Below, one piece after another: positions 12,917 to 22,993 of a DNA stretch of 64,000 bases. The stretch is from NCBI GenBank assembly GCA_963930645.1, contig OZ005650.1, positions 64,670,718 to 64,734,717 on the forward strand, read 5' to 3'. Within the stretch, counting starts at the first letter, position 1; every line of letters starts with the position of its first letter. The DNA comes from Salticus scenicus. Lineage: Eukaryota; Arthropoda; Arachnida; Araneae; Salticidae. The notes beneath the pieces were generated by a model that did not search any database, was not told where the DNA came from, and saw only the letters and a list, made by a program, of their open reading frames with translations. The translations under genes and the position numbers were made by a program.

Positions 12917-14443
12917 TCACTTTGAAACGTATGTGTATGTTCGAGATGGAGATCTAACAGTCATGGCAGGTGTTTCAGGAGGAGTTCCATTTAAGAAATC
13001 CCAAATTAAGATAGTATCATCATGTGAACTGCTTACTATCTGGAAGTCATCAAATTGGAGGCGGAAAACTCTTCCAGAATGTTCAACAGATGTTCTGAGG
13101 CATAAAGTTCCTGCTGGTGCACGAGGATCTAATGCAGCTGCTAAATCCCACACTTTAATTTTACCATCATAAGCACCACTAACAATTCTTTTGTTGTCAA
13201 ATTGAATACATCTGACAAGTTCTTTATGACCTTCTAAAGTTCTCAGGCATGCACCACTTTCAATATCCCACAATCTAATAGTGTTATCAGAGCTACCACT
13301 CACAACAAGTCTATCTCTGTATTGTAAACAAGCTATTCCTCGCTTATGACCATTAAGTGTGCGGACAAACTCACAGGTAGATGTGTTCCACACTTTGATT
13401 GTTCTATCACCAGATGCAGACACAATATATTTTTCATCAAAATCAACGACATTGACAGCAGCACGGTGACCAACAAGTACTCGCTGAATGGTGATTTCTT
13501 GAGGAGATACCATATTCCACACCGTTATTGATCGGTCTTTTGAACATGTAACCATCATACCATTATTGAAACGTAAATGAAGAACTGCTTCACAGTGATG
13601 TATTAATGTGTTGATTAATTCACCTGTTTTGACATCCCAGACTCTGACAGTGGAATCACTGGATCCACTAATAATAACTCTATCATCATACTGAAGGCAC
13701 AAAACAGAACCTGTGTGGCCTGTCAGCACTTGAATGCATTCCAATGTATTGCGATCCCAAATTTTTATAGTATTATCTCTCAAACCGCTGACAATTTTAT
13801 GGTCATCATACTGCACACAATAAACCCCTTTACTATTCTCGCTTTGACAATTAATTCTTTTCAAAGTGTGGCGACCACATCTCCAATTTGTCTCAATATT
13901 TTCAATATCTTGAATTATTTTGGGATAAAGACGTCTGTAAAACATATGATCTGGGTGCGGTTCACCTGGAGATGGCTTGAACAGATACTTAATCCATCCT
14001 CTTCTTTCCATTAAACCTCGCCAGAGTGAATCAGTTCTTACGCGCCGTTCAATTAATTTTTTCCATAACATACCTTCTGAAATTACTTGATACCATTCTT
14101 TACAAACAAGTTCGGCAGCACATAGAGATTTCGCATCTAAGTAGGACAATATATTTTCAGCAACATGATCTAAGCCTTTTTTCGGAAGAAGAGATATGAA
14201 ATCTCTTCTGAGCATTGGTCGCAAAAATGAACTTATATGACTATGTTGATGGTGTAACATTTTCGTTAAAAGCAGTTCCACAAATTCAATTTGTTCTGAT
14301 TCGCTCCATTTTTCAAAATACTGCAGACAAATTTCACATTCACGTGCGAAATTTGGAGACGATTCTTTAAAATTTCTAAATAAACAAGTCACAGATGGCT
14401 GTCCTGAGACAGGCATTTCGTCAGACATCATGCCCACTTCCAT
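12917..14443 (-). CDS. slmb: Slimb / beta-TrCP F-box WD40 protein, complete single-exon ORF
   Basis: Substrate receptor of the SCF (Skp1-Cul1-F-box) E3 ubiquitin ligase. In the family it binds doubly phosphorylated DSGxxS degrons (beta-catenin/Armadillo, IkB, Ci, Period). Seen in the 508 residues: a dimerisation (D) region at about 35-80, an F-box at about 84-130 ending near LWKKLIERR, a linker helix to about 195, and seven WD40 blades at about 203-483 with repeated IKIWD/VRVWD-type ends. Every phosphodegron-contact position I recall from human BTRC (Y271, R285, S309, S325, R431, G432, R474, Y488) is present at one constant offset: Y208, R222, S246, S262, R368, G369, R411, Y425. The WD40 domain is therefore ungapped and should be functional. 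Drosophila Slimb is about 510 aa, so the length is normal. The ATG at 14443 follows an in-frame TAG five codons upstream. The lack of introns is notable: a retrocopy or secondary intron loss is possible, but no frameshift or stop is seen. Confidence 0.97.
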   Translation of the reverse strand: MEVGMMSDEMPVSGQPSVTCLFRNFKESSPNFARECEICLQYFEKWSESEQIEFVELLLTKMLHHQHSHISSFLRPMLRRDFISLLPKKGLDHVAENILSYLDAKSLCAAELVCKEWYQVISEGMLWKKLIERRVRTDSLWRGLMERRGWIKYLFKPSPGEPHPDHMFYRRLYPKIIQDIENIETNWRCGRHTLKRINCQSENSKGVYCVQYDDHKIVSGLRDNTIKIWDRNTLECIQVLTGHTGSVLCLQYDDRVIISGSSDSTVRVWDVKTGELINTLIHHCEAVLHLRFNNGMMVTCSKDRSITVWNMVSPQEITIQRVLVGHRAAVNVVDFDEKYIVSASGDRTIKVWNTSTCEFVRTLNGHKRGIACLQYRDRLVVSGSSDNTIRLWDIESGACLRTLEGHKELVRCIQFDNKRIVSGAYDGKIKVWDLAAALDPRAPAGTLCLRTSVEHSGRVFRLQFDDFQIVSSSHDDTILIWDFLNGTPPETPAMTVRSPSRTYTYVSK

Positions 14444-14560
14444 AAGATATTTATAACTCTATTAAAGTTCATAAAACAATGTCAATAATTCAGGACGCGA
14501 GGCCCAGTACTTACGAACAAGATGTCCGCCGCGGCACTCTGGATCAAACCACTAACCTAG
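14444..14560 (-). promoter_or_regulatory. Probable 5' UTR / first-exon region of slmb with a strong donor site
   Basis: Directly upstream of the slmb ATG lies a short GC-rich island in otherwise AT-rich DNA. On the minus strand it reads GCCGCGGCGGACATCTTG and is followed by a consensus 5' splice donor, GTAAGTACTG, at 14514-14505. A possible acceptor, TTTAATAG, ends at 14459, which would define a 56-nt intron in the 5' UTR. That is very short, so the donor could instead serve another transcript. The GACATCTTG segment resembles the reverse complement of the CAAGATG-type initiator/YY1-like motif common near animal start sites. Inference only; no TATA box can be assigned. Confidence 0.45.
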
Positions 14561-14949
14561 CACAACACATAGATTTGTAGCAGAGTATAAATAGTGCCTG
14601 ATAATTTTTGTAAAACTGAACTATTATCAAATTAAAAATAGAAAAATACTAAACTAGCATTAATGACTCGATTGATAACAACACAGAACAACAAAAGCAG
14701 AGGAAATGAATGCCAATTTTTTAAAGTGAAATCAGGAGTGAAATAGTGAAAAAATTTTTTCGATATTAAACATGCAAAAAAATTTATTAGAAATATTAGT
14801 AAAGAAGCGTATAATACCTAAAACTTGTCAGATAATTGCTAGTTTATACAAAACTCGTAAGATTTTCTGTAAACAATTTAACACGTAACGTTTGATAGCG
14901 ATTCTATTTATCATCGTATTTTTTTTATATCGATAACAATATATATAAA

Positions 14950-14955
<6 letters not shown>

Positions 14956-14980
<25 letters not shown>
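14956..14980. repeat. (TA)n microsatellite
   Basis: About 12 perfect TA units between slmb and the divergent exon. Length polymorphism is expected. Confidence 0.9.
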
Positions 14981-15074
14981 ATTATTATTATTACTAAAAT
15001 GATTATCTTGTTAATAAAACAAAATCATCACGTATAAACTATAAAAAAAAATTTACGTAACACAGTACGTAATA

Positions 15075-15180
15075 CAGTCGGCAGAAAAATTATTCGAGCG
15101 CTAGCAATAATTCCTATTTAAACAATGTACACTTAATATTAGGAATTATTGCTGGCGTTCGAATAAGTTTGTGTCCCATT
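15075..15180. mobile_element. Tc1/mariner-like MITE in the slmb divergent spacer
   Basis: The left arm CAGTCGGCAGAAAAATTATT continues CGAGCGCTAGCAATAATTCC. The right arm is its inverted partner (AGGAATTATTGCTGGCGTTC then GAATAA). The left terminus is clearly related to the element at 62350-62562 (CAGTCGGTAACAAAAGTGTC; both continue CTAGCAAxAATTCCTAT). The left flank TA matches a TA target; the outermost right end has decayed (TTTGTGTCCCAT). Confidence 0.75.
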
Positions 15181-15440
15181 AATATACATTTAGCATGAAT
15201 GAAATCTTTTGGCTTTTTTAAGTTGATAATTTTTTTGAAAAGGCTTTTATTAAAAGGTAAAGTCAAGATTTTTTTTTGCAAGAAATAATCTTTTCTTAAA
15301 TAAATATTACAATATTTTTTTTTCCAAGTTGTAAATAATAATTTTATTTTTTATTTTCAGTAAAATTAAATTGCCATAAATATTTTAAGCATAGTAAAGA
15401 TAATCACTTTAAGGAAAATGTTTTCTCTTTTGTTTTTCAG

Positions 15441-15574
15441 TCCTCCCCCACTCCCCACACCCTCGCAATTACTTTTGCTATCGTTAATTTTCCAGCAGAC
15501 GACGCTGTCAACTAAAAATTCTATTCTAGTGCCATCTATCGGTCGGGATGTTAAAGATTTAGTAGGCATGGAAG
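15441..15574 (+). promoter_or_regulatory. Putative 5' UTR / exon start upstream of the 15575 ATG
   Basis: This starts after a good acceptor-like tract (CTCTTTTGTTTTTCAG) and is C-rich at its beginning, unlike its surroundings. It contains an upstream ATG at 15568 that opens an 11-codon frame overlapping the main start, which could dampen translation of the main ORF. Whether transcription starts here or the segment is spliced to an upstream non-coding exon cannot be told from the sequence. Confidence 0.3.
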
Positions 15575-15724
15575 ATGGCGACTGGGTCGGGGTATTTAGT
15601 TAATTTATCCGAAAAATTTGGATCTGATCCTGCAACTGATGAATCTTCTGAAAGTGAAGGAGAAACAGGACCTTCGAAATCATTCCACAGACGGATATCT
15701 ACCTCAAAAGCCATTAAGAGTGGA
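15575..15724 (+). CDS. Probable first coding exon of an unrecognised gene, divergent from slmb
   Basis: An ATG in good context (GAAG ATG G) opens exactly 50 codons ending at a donor GTGAGT at 15725, phase 0. An in-frame TAG at 15563-15565 precedes the ATG. The peptide starts MATGSGYLVNLSEKFG and continues with an acidic serine-rich stretch (residues about 19-32) and a basic HRRIS motif, which resembles an R-R-x-S kinase site. Composition and codon use look like coding sequence, unlike the AT-rich DNA that follows. A polypyrimidine tract ending in TTTTTCAG at 15440 could be an acceptor making this an exon of 15441-15724. Without splicing the frame stays open to 15802, and a second donor (GAAG|GTAAAT) lies at 15790, so the 3' edge is uncertain. 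A short overlapping uORF begins at ATG 15568. I do not recognise the family. Confidence 0.55.
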
Positions 15725-16501
15725 GTGAGTTTCAATTTAAATATTAATTTTGGCATGCCTTTACGATTTTATGTGATCAATGTTTTTGAAGGTAAATATT
15801 AAGCTGAAATCTGCGATTTAAAGGGCTTATTTTGGGAATGTAACACTTTTGCATAATTTTCCTCATGTATCTAAATTGAATACAATATATAGAAGGCCTT
15901 TGAGCTATAGAGCTGACAAGTTTGAATTATTTTATGTATTAGTTTATATTGGGTAATTTTCGGCCAACTTTACACAAAAGGCATTTCAATTATTTCCTCT
16001 TCCTTTTGTGCGCAAAAATATGCAAACTATTTTTTTTTTTCTAGAGTTTTTCTGTTTATTATTATTAATATTGATCATTTTGCTTTCAAGAGACATATGC
16101 GTAAATCACCGAGTTAGATTGTAGTGGTTATTCATTTTCATATTTGTTTACATGCACAAAATTTTAACTCTCTTTAGAGTGAAATTCCAGTTCATTTAAA
16201 AATTATAATTTGTAAAAAAATCAGCATTATTCTGTAGTTTTCTGTTTGTTAATTGTGATTTTTACATGTAAATTTTTTGCAAGAGTTTTCTTTTTGAATT
16301 TATCTCATTTTACACTATCTCTTAGTCATTAGTTTTAATTATTTTAGGATCATTGGCTATGGAAAAAAAATTACTTCTCTAAGTAATTTCCTGCAGCAAA
16401 TATTAATATAAACTCAATTATGTTTAATAGATTTGAAATTGTATGTCATAAGTAATCTCCACAAACTTGAAAAATAAATTTTAATATTGTTTCCAAATTT
16501 G

Positions 16502-16535
<34 letters not shown>

Positions 16536-16722
16536 GATAAATTTTAATCATTTTCAAATTTATTATATCCAGATCTCGATTTGGTTACCCTATGATATAT
16601 GCTTCAGATAACTTTATAAATAGCATAATTATTTAAACTAAATTTCGTAGCAAATTTAAAAATATGACAGTAGACAGAATGACTGTTGTTGTTTAGTGCA
16701 TAGTGTTACAGATACATTCTAT
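15725..16722. other. Putative intron/intergenic DNA after the 15575 exon
   Basis: AT-rich, with a 31-A run near 16505-16534. No second exon is convincing here. Confidence 0.4.
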
Positions 16723-17191
16723 CAGGCCCTGATTACCCAGTAGGCACGATAAGCACTTGCTTCCCCTGGAAAATTTTGAAAAGGCCCCAAATTAAGCAAA
16801 AAATGGGCCTCCTATTGTAAGCTTGGGGTCTAAAAGCATTTTCTGGTTATAAAAAGTCACAGTACACCTGACTGCACAACTATCATTTCTAGATTACAGG
16901 TATATAGGGAATATGCTAATGAAGCTTTTACACATTCATTTATAATGGAATAATTTCATATATTGTGGTGAACATAGGCTTTCACCAGTTTATATTTTAG
17001 CACAAAAATTAAGTAAATTTACTTGTCTGCGATTCCAGGTAACTACAAAATTTAGTGAAAAATTTATAAATTTTTCGAGATGTTTGGACGATGTTTTCGA
17101 GATGTTTTTCGAGTCTTTAGACCAAGCAGTCAGTGGGGGAGCCCCAAATGGATTTGTGATTCCCCTCAGTTGTAAGGTTAATCAGGCCCTG
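16723..17191. mobile_element. hAT MITE with perfect 8-bp target duplication (469 bp)
   Basis: Begins CAGGCCCTGATTACCCAG; the right end reversed reads CAGGGCCTGATTAACCTTAC. It is flanked by the perfect 8-bp duplication CATTCTAT at 16715-16722 and 17192-17199. The interior has a local tandem repeat of TTTTCGAGATGTTT near 17073-17110. It is non-coding. The short frame at 17084-17269 runs out of the element and is not a transposase. Confidence 0.94.
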
Positions 17192-17199
17192 CATTCTAT

Positions 17200-18640
17200 G
17201 GAATCAAACCTAAAGAGTAACTATTATTTTGGGTTTATAAAGTTTTCAAAAACAATTGTATGTATATAATATTAGGATTTTTTTTTATTTCAAAACTCGT
17301 TATATACCCAACTGGAAGCCTAATAAGAGAAGACAGTGTTAATTTGGTTATTTATAAAATTTTATCATTAATATGCATTACTCAAGTTACTTTAATATTT
17401 ACTTAAAAACATAAAAACAAATTATTTGTAAGGAGTAAAAATTTATCCTTCAAATTCTCAATCTTTTGCAATATATGTCGAGCATTTGAGATTTATAAGT
17501 TTTTGTTTCTTGAATTAATAAAGTTTAATTTTACATACTTTTTGAAATGCTCAGTTAAGTTATGTAATGAGAATTTGAAGTATATGCATTTTGGAAAACT
17601 TATATTGCAGAATTTAATAAACTTAGTCATGACTAACATTTAAAAAATATAATTTCGAAAATATTAGTCCTCCCCCCCCCCCCCTATTTTTCTTTCTTTC
17701 TTAATAGATGTTTATAATTTAGCAAGAGAAAATAGTTGTATCATAGGTCAAGGGATAAGTTGAAAAGATATGATTTATCTTTGTTATACATGATATGTGA
17801 ATTTTATTACTTTGAATTTTAAGTATTTTATATATCTTAATGAAATTGAAAACTATATTATTACTAGAGTTTTTTTTTTTTTTTTTTTTTTTTCTTTAAG
17901 AGTACTGAATAATGTAATTTGAGATTGTAGAATTTTGCATTCCTAGGTATTTTTTAATGCGATTCTACTCCTTTTTCTACTATCTTTATGAAAATCTAAA
18001 TTGTATTAAAAGTTTCTTTCCTTTCCTTTTTTTTTTTTTTTCAATTGCCCTTTTTAGTTTAAATATATTAAAAATGTAAAATCAGTAGTAAATTATTCCT
18101 AGATATTTATACCCTTTTTTTCTAGTATTTTTAGTAAAAATGTAAACCATATTATACTTTTTTTTTTTTTTTTTTTTAATTGAAAAAGATCTGAATAATT
18201 TAAACTGGATTGCAAGATTTCATTTTATACTCCTATTAGATACAATTCTTTTAAGGAGTCCTACACTTTTCTTCCTGTAATTTTTTTCAAAAAATTTTTT
18301 AGACAGTGTAAATGTTTAGAATATATATACAAACCAGCAATTATGTAGCATATGATATATATTTGACATTGTTGGTGAATTAATGAAAACTTTCTACGCA
18401 AACATAAATTTGTGTGTTGCTACTTTCACGATTTATTTGGACTTACTTTTTTTTTACCTGATGAACTGTCTTGCATAATTATTTAAATCCAAAACAATTG
18501 TTGTACATTTTTGTAGTGTATGGTATTTGCACTCAAGGTTTTCATTCATTATAATTCAATACTAATATTTCAACGCACTTTTTAAAAAGTCATTTGTTGG
18601 CTTTTCAATTCAATATAAAATATGCTCGAAATATAAATCG
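17200..18640. other. AT-rich DNA with long T tracts
   Basis: T runs near 17870-17893, 18028-18042 and 18160-18178, and a C run near 17671-17684. No gene or bounded element was identified. Confidence 0.45.
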
Positions 18641-18890
18641 GTCCACCAGCGGCCGAGTGGTTTTGCGCTCAAAGCTGGTAGATGTGAGATGCCGGGTTCG
18701 ACCCCAGATCACGCTCGTCGGCCTATCCGTTTGGAGTTTTCCATGGTTTTCTACAATACTTGCGTAAATACTGGCAAGGACCCCTTAGAAAGGCCCCCTC
18801 AGGCCTTGGACCCAGTGCAGTCAATCGGCCTAAATTCCCACAACTCAACCCAAATATAAATTATCCAATAGACCCTTTCTTAAAAAAAAG
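18641..18890 (+). mobile_element. tRNA-derived SINE, copy 1
   Basis: The head carries RNA polymerase III promoter boxes: A box GCGGCCGAGTGG (18649-18660) and B box GGGTTCGACCCC (18694-18705). These are spaced as in a tRNA with a long variable arm (Ser/Leu-like). The body (GGCCTATCC, TTTTCCATGGTTTTCT, AGGCCTTGGACCCAGTGCAG, CAATCGGCCTAAATTCCCAC) matches in order the copy at 22050-22230. It ends near an A-rich stretch. The frame at 18760-18951 is incidental. Not a functional tRNA: no paired acceptor stem is seen. Confidence 0.85.
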
Positions 18891-21492
18891 ACAAACTGAT
18901 TATTTTATTTTATTACTTTTTTTTTTTAATTTGAACATTAGTTTTATTTAATTTAGATAGGAAGCAGTATCTATAGCGCATCTTTTCTTCAGAATATTCT
19001 GAGAATGTTCTGTCTTCCTCCTTTTCCATGACGTTCTTATGATATACCGGGAAAAGATGTGCTTGTTGCATGAAGAAAAAGAGGATGGGAAATATAAAAT
19101 TGGCTGGGGGGATGGAGATACTCTCAAGTATATTAAAGTGTTACAAAATTTTATAGAAAAAATAAACAATATAAAGTCTTATTTTTTCCCCTTTAATTTT
19201 AATTGTGTAATCACAAAGCATATTAATTTCATTATATATGTTTTTAATGTTTAAAATATTGCATGTTTTAGTACAGATTTAATTTTAATTTATTGCCAGA
19301 GACTAGAGACCCATTCTACTTTTAATGAACGTAAGCATGTCATTTACAATATCTTTTATTTAGCACAGCACAGCAGACATTTTCCCCATCTCATTCATTT
19401 AAAGCAGACGATTTTCACTTTTACATATTGTTTCTATATCAAATACAAAATATTTAATATAAAGTGATTAGAATATAATATGCATCTATTTTAATAATGA
19501 AGCCGTATTTAATTATTCCTAGCAAAGTTTATTTAGAATAGAGGATTTTTTTTTTCTTTCTCTCTTTTATATTTCTACAGCAAACAGTTTTGACTTTTAC
19601 CTCTGATTTCTTTATTAAGTATAAAATATTTGATAAAATTAATGAGAATAGACTGCAAGAATAAATTATTCTTAATAGTCCACTGCAAATGCAAATGTCA
19701 CCTTTATCGTAAATTGGCTGAAAATAGACCTATGACATTATAAAAACTAATATGCTGTAGTCAAAACCTCCTCTATCATAATAATTTTTCATATCATATT
19801 CTAATATGTTAATTGGTTGGAAAATTAAATAAAACTCGAAAAAGAGGTGCATAACAGCGCCACATGTCGGAAGTAATATTTAAAGTTAATTTCAAATTAA
19901 TGTGAAGAAAAACACCCACATTTCAACATTAGTTCATTATTATTATTATTTTTTTTAAACGAGATTTATTTATTTACATCAAATCGTTCATTTAATATTT
20001 TTTTACTGTTTATTTCATAACAGTATGCAACAAATCTCTTCTGCCAAATGAAATTAAAAGACTTAGTTGTGTGAAATAGCATTATAGGGGAATATATATA
20101 TATATATACATAAATATCTATATATACACACATCCAGATCCTATTTTATCAGTTTATTTTGTGCAAGCGAGATTGGAACACTGAAATGAAATAGTATTTT
20201 CTTTTTAAAAATCAGTATAAATACTAATTTTACTCATCTTCTTAATAATAAAAGCAGAAGTTTCCCAAAACTAACGCTCTAAATTGATAACATTGCTGTT
20301 GGAACAATGTTTTGAAATAAAGAAAATGAAATATTATCCATGTTTTCAAAAGATTAAATTTATTTTTTAAGAAGTTAAAAAAATAAAATTTTATCCGTGA
20401 TTAATAAAAAAATAATTACTAAAAAAGAAAGAAGGCTAAAATAAAAATATCATTTGTATCACGTAAATATAAGCAGATTTGTTGTAATACAAAAGAAATT
20501 GTAATTATTAAAAGTATATCATGTAAATCGATGATAAACAAATTTAAATTCACATGAGATAAATTTTAATAAATTTGCGGTTATTATTATTATCCCATCG
20601 ACTTCAGATGTCAAATCACCAGTTTCATTAAAAGAAAATGACGTATTAGAGAGAAGTAACTAAACTTGTTTGTGTATGTAGTATGTTAATTGTTTTCTGA
20701 CTAACCATTATACTTTAACATTAACGGCGCTAACGACTCGGAAATTCTCCCGCAAAATGTTTAAGTGTGGTCCTCTCTAAAAAAAATATTGCCTGATGAT
20801 TTTAATAGTTCACTATCAACCAACTATTTATGATCGAATTGTGCATTTATTTTTTAAGAATTATTATGCTTAAATTTAAAATAACGAAATTTACCAAGAT
20901 TATCTAGTTCATTTATAAATTACTTCAATTTTTAATTATCCACTGCTGGCATAGCAAACTGTCAAAGTAAAACGAATCTGCTGCAATATTATAAGTTGTT
21001 TATAAAAATATTTTTTTGCGTGCGAAAAAATCTTACATATTTTTAGTCCCCTGTTGGGAAGTCTTCCCCCCACCCCCACCCCAATTTAACAGTGTTTCAC
21101 TTACACGAATAAAATTTTAATAAAATCTGTCGTATGGCTGACTGGGGATAATTTTTTTGTCTGTAGAGCTCAAAAGAGATATAGGTTATTATTTTTTTTT
21201 TCTTTGACCAAATAACATTTTTAGCCTGCTTTTTTGCCTGCAAAAAAATTGTATATTAATAACAAGCTTTTTTTTTGGGGGGGGGCAGGGGGGGTGTGGT
21301 CTGGTTCTTCTAAGGGGGCACGTAAAATTTAAAGTGCCCTGGACACAAAAAAAATTTCAATCAGGTCCTGCGGATACGAGATAATATGAGACGTGTTCCA
21401 TAAAAATCGTTAGAGCCGTTTACAAGAATGAGAGTACAAATATATGAGAATCGCTCATCTAAGATTTTTTAAAAGGTGACGTTTAGAAATAA
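18891..21492. other. AT-rich DNA, mostly featureless
   Basis: Contains a short TA/TATC tract near 20094-20125 and a G/C-run patch at about 21065-21300 (CCCCCCACCCCCACCCC; GGGGGGGCAGGGGGGGTGTGG). The segment ending CAATCAGGTCCTGCGG near 21360 could be a decayed hAT right end, but no left partner was found. Confidence 0.4.
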
Positions 21493-21712
21493 CATACTTG
21501 GCAACCATCTCATTATGAACCGTACAATTTTTAGTATCCGCCTTTTTTTTTTCACACCAATAATTTTTTAGAGTAATTTTAGTCTTATTTAATCGTAACA
21601 ACATTTGGAGAGAATAACTCTCTAAATATATAGTGGTGTGAGAGAAAAGGGGCGTTTTTTTCAGGGGGCGTTAACAATTGTACGGTTATTAATGAGATGG
21701 TTGGCAAGTATG
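21493..21712. mobile_element. 220-bp MITE with about 45-bp inverted termini
   Basis: Left CATACTTGGCAACCATCTCA, right reversed CATACTTGCCAACCATCTCA; pairing continues through ACCGTACAATT. It is flanked by AAATAA on both sides (21487-21492, 21713-21718), a possible target duplication. Non-coding. Confidence 0.88.
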
Positions 21713-21798
21713 AAATAATTTTTTTATACTTTCTTCTACTGGTAGTTTTAATAATTTTTAATATTAACTTTTTATTTATTTTTAACTGATATTAAGAG

Positions 21799-21940
21799 GT
21801 GCGCACCCGCACAAGGGACCATACATAAAGATAATAATAAAGTTCAAAAGATGTCCAAATTTAGACTATGGATGATTTACGAAGTGCGCTCAAGGGACCA
21901 ATACATGAAAAATATAATAATAAAGTTCCAAAGATATCCA
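21799..21940 (+). repeat. Local direct duplication (about 55 bp, twice)
   Basis: GCACAAGGGACCATACATAA... AATAATAAAGTTCAAAAGAT is echoed about 80 bp later as GCTCAAGGGACCAATACATG... AATAATAAAGTTCCAAAGAT. It lies just upstream of the second SINE copy. Confidence 0.7.
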
Positions 21941-22049
21941 TTAAATGGCGGATTTCGAGGGGAAAAAAATCATTTATAACAAGTTTTCAAATTGTTTTTA
22001 CATTCAGTATAAGTCATTTTACATACTTTATTATTATATGCTTTCTAAA

Positions 22050-22230
22050 CTGGTATAGACGACGTGCCGGATTCGATCGTAGTTGACGTGCATTGGCCTA
22101 GTCATTCTGGCTTTCCCGTGGTTTTCTGCGATATTCGTTTGCACATAGGTTAGGGGTTAGGGCCCATGGAGGCTCTCCACCCAGGCCGAGGACTCACGCT
22201 TGGTCAATTGGCCTATCACTAACACCACCT
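22050..22230 (+). mobile_element. tRNA-derived SINE, copy 2 (5' truncated)
   Basis: Retains the B-box region (GCCGGATTCGATCG, 22066-22079) and the family body (GGCCTAGTCATTCTGG, TTTCCCGTGGTTTTCTGCGA, CCAGGCCGAGGACTCACGC, TCAATTGGCCTATCAC). The A box is missing or unrecognisable. Identity with the copy at 18641 is visibly partial, so the copies are not recent sisters. Confidence 0.75.
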
Positions 22231-22993
22231 TTTTTATATTTACAGTTTTCCATGGAAAGTGCCACCTGGTAGATATATTTTAATTATTATTAATTCATTA
22301 AATTCCATCGCGCATCTCATGAATCGTGTACATGATAAATCTGGTGGCTTTACCTGCAGGAGTAATAGCGGAAATTTGATTATAACGATTCTGTATATTT
22401 TTTAGAAAGTAATTTTTCGTAATATTAGAAATTTCTTCATAAATTTATTTATGCGGAGTTTTCTTTTACTTTCATGTATTTTTACTTAATCACACAAAAT
22501 TAAAAAGTTTTTGAATTCGGCAATATTTTTCAAGAATGAAATATGTGTAAAACTATCTAAGTGACATTAAAATTGCTTATTAAAATAGTTCTTTCCAATA
22601 AATTCCTGTTATCAGTTAGGAGAGCACACGCATTAAGTTGGCTTGGCGTATCGTTTTTCAACCACGATTTATTTTCCTTGCATCATTTATTTTCCTTGCA
22701 TCTTCTCTTCCCCAATCAGTGTCAGTCTTCTTGTTCCCTAAGCAGAGCATTACTGTCATGCAGTGTCTTCCTGGTCATCTGGGAATTCCGATGTAAATCA
22801 TGCTTGATATTTTACTCGTGTTGCATTTCACGTCTGAAGATAGTAGCATATAGTCGAAAGAAGTGGCATGTAACGGGAGAATGCTGGGCATTTTGACCGA
22901 AACTTCGTGAAAGAAATTTGTCCATAAACATTGAAACATAGGATGTCATGTTTAGCACCTAAAGCGCGTAATGTGTGTAAAAATATTTATATG

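Noticed and set aside
12933..14014. Three plus-strand frames of 61-99 codons opposite slmb
   Set aside because: They are antisense shadows of the slmb coding sequence with no independent motif.
18641..18715. Functional tRNA gene
   Set aside because: A and B boxes are present, but no 7-bp acceptor stem pairs and the body continues as a SINE shared with 22050-22230.
21290..21375. hAT-like right end CAATCAGGTCCTG
   Set aside because: No matching left terminus or 8-bp duplication could be found.
22561..22896. 111-codon frame, the longest non-slmb frame without N
   Set aside because: No domain is recognisable; composition is S/L/F/C-rich from pyrimidine-rich DNA with a local TTTATTTTCCTTGCATC duplication.
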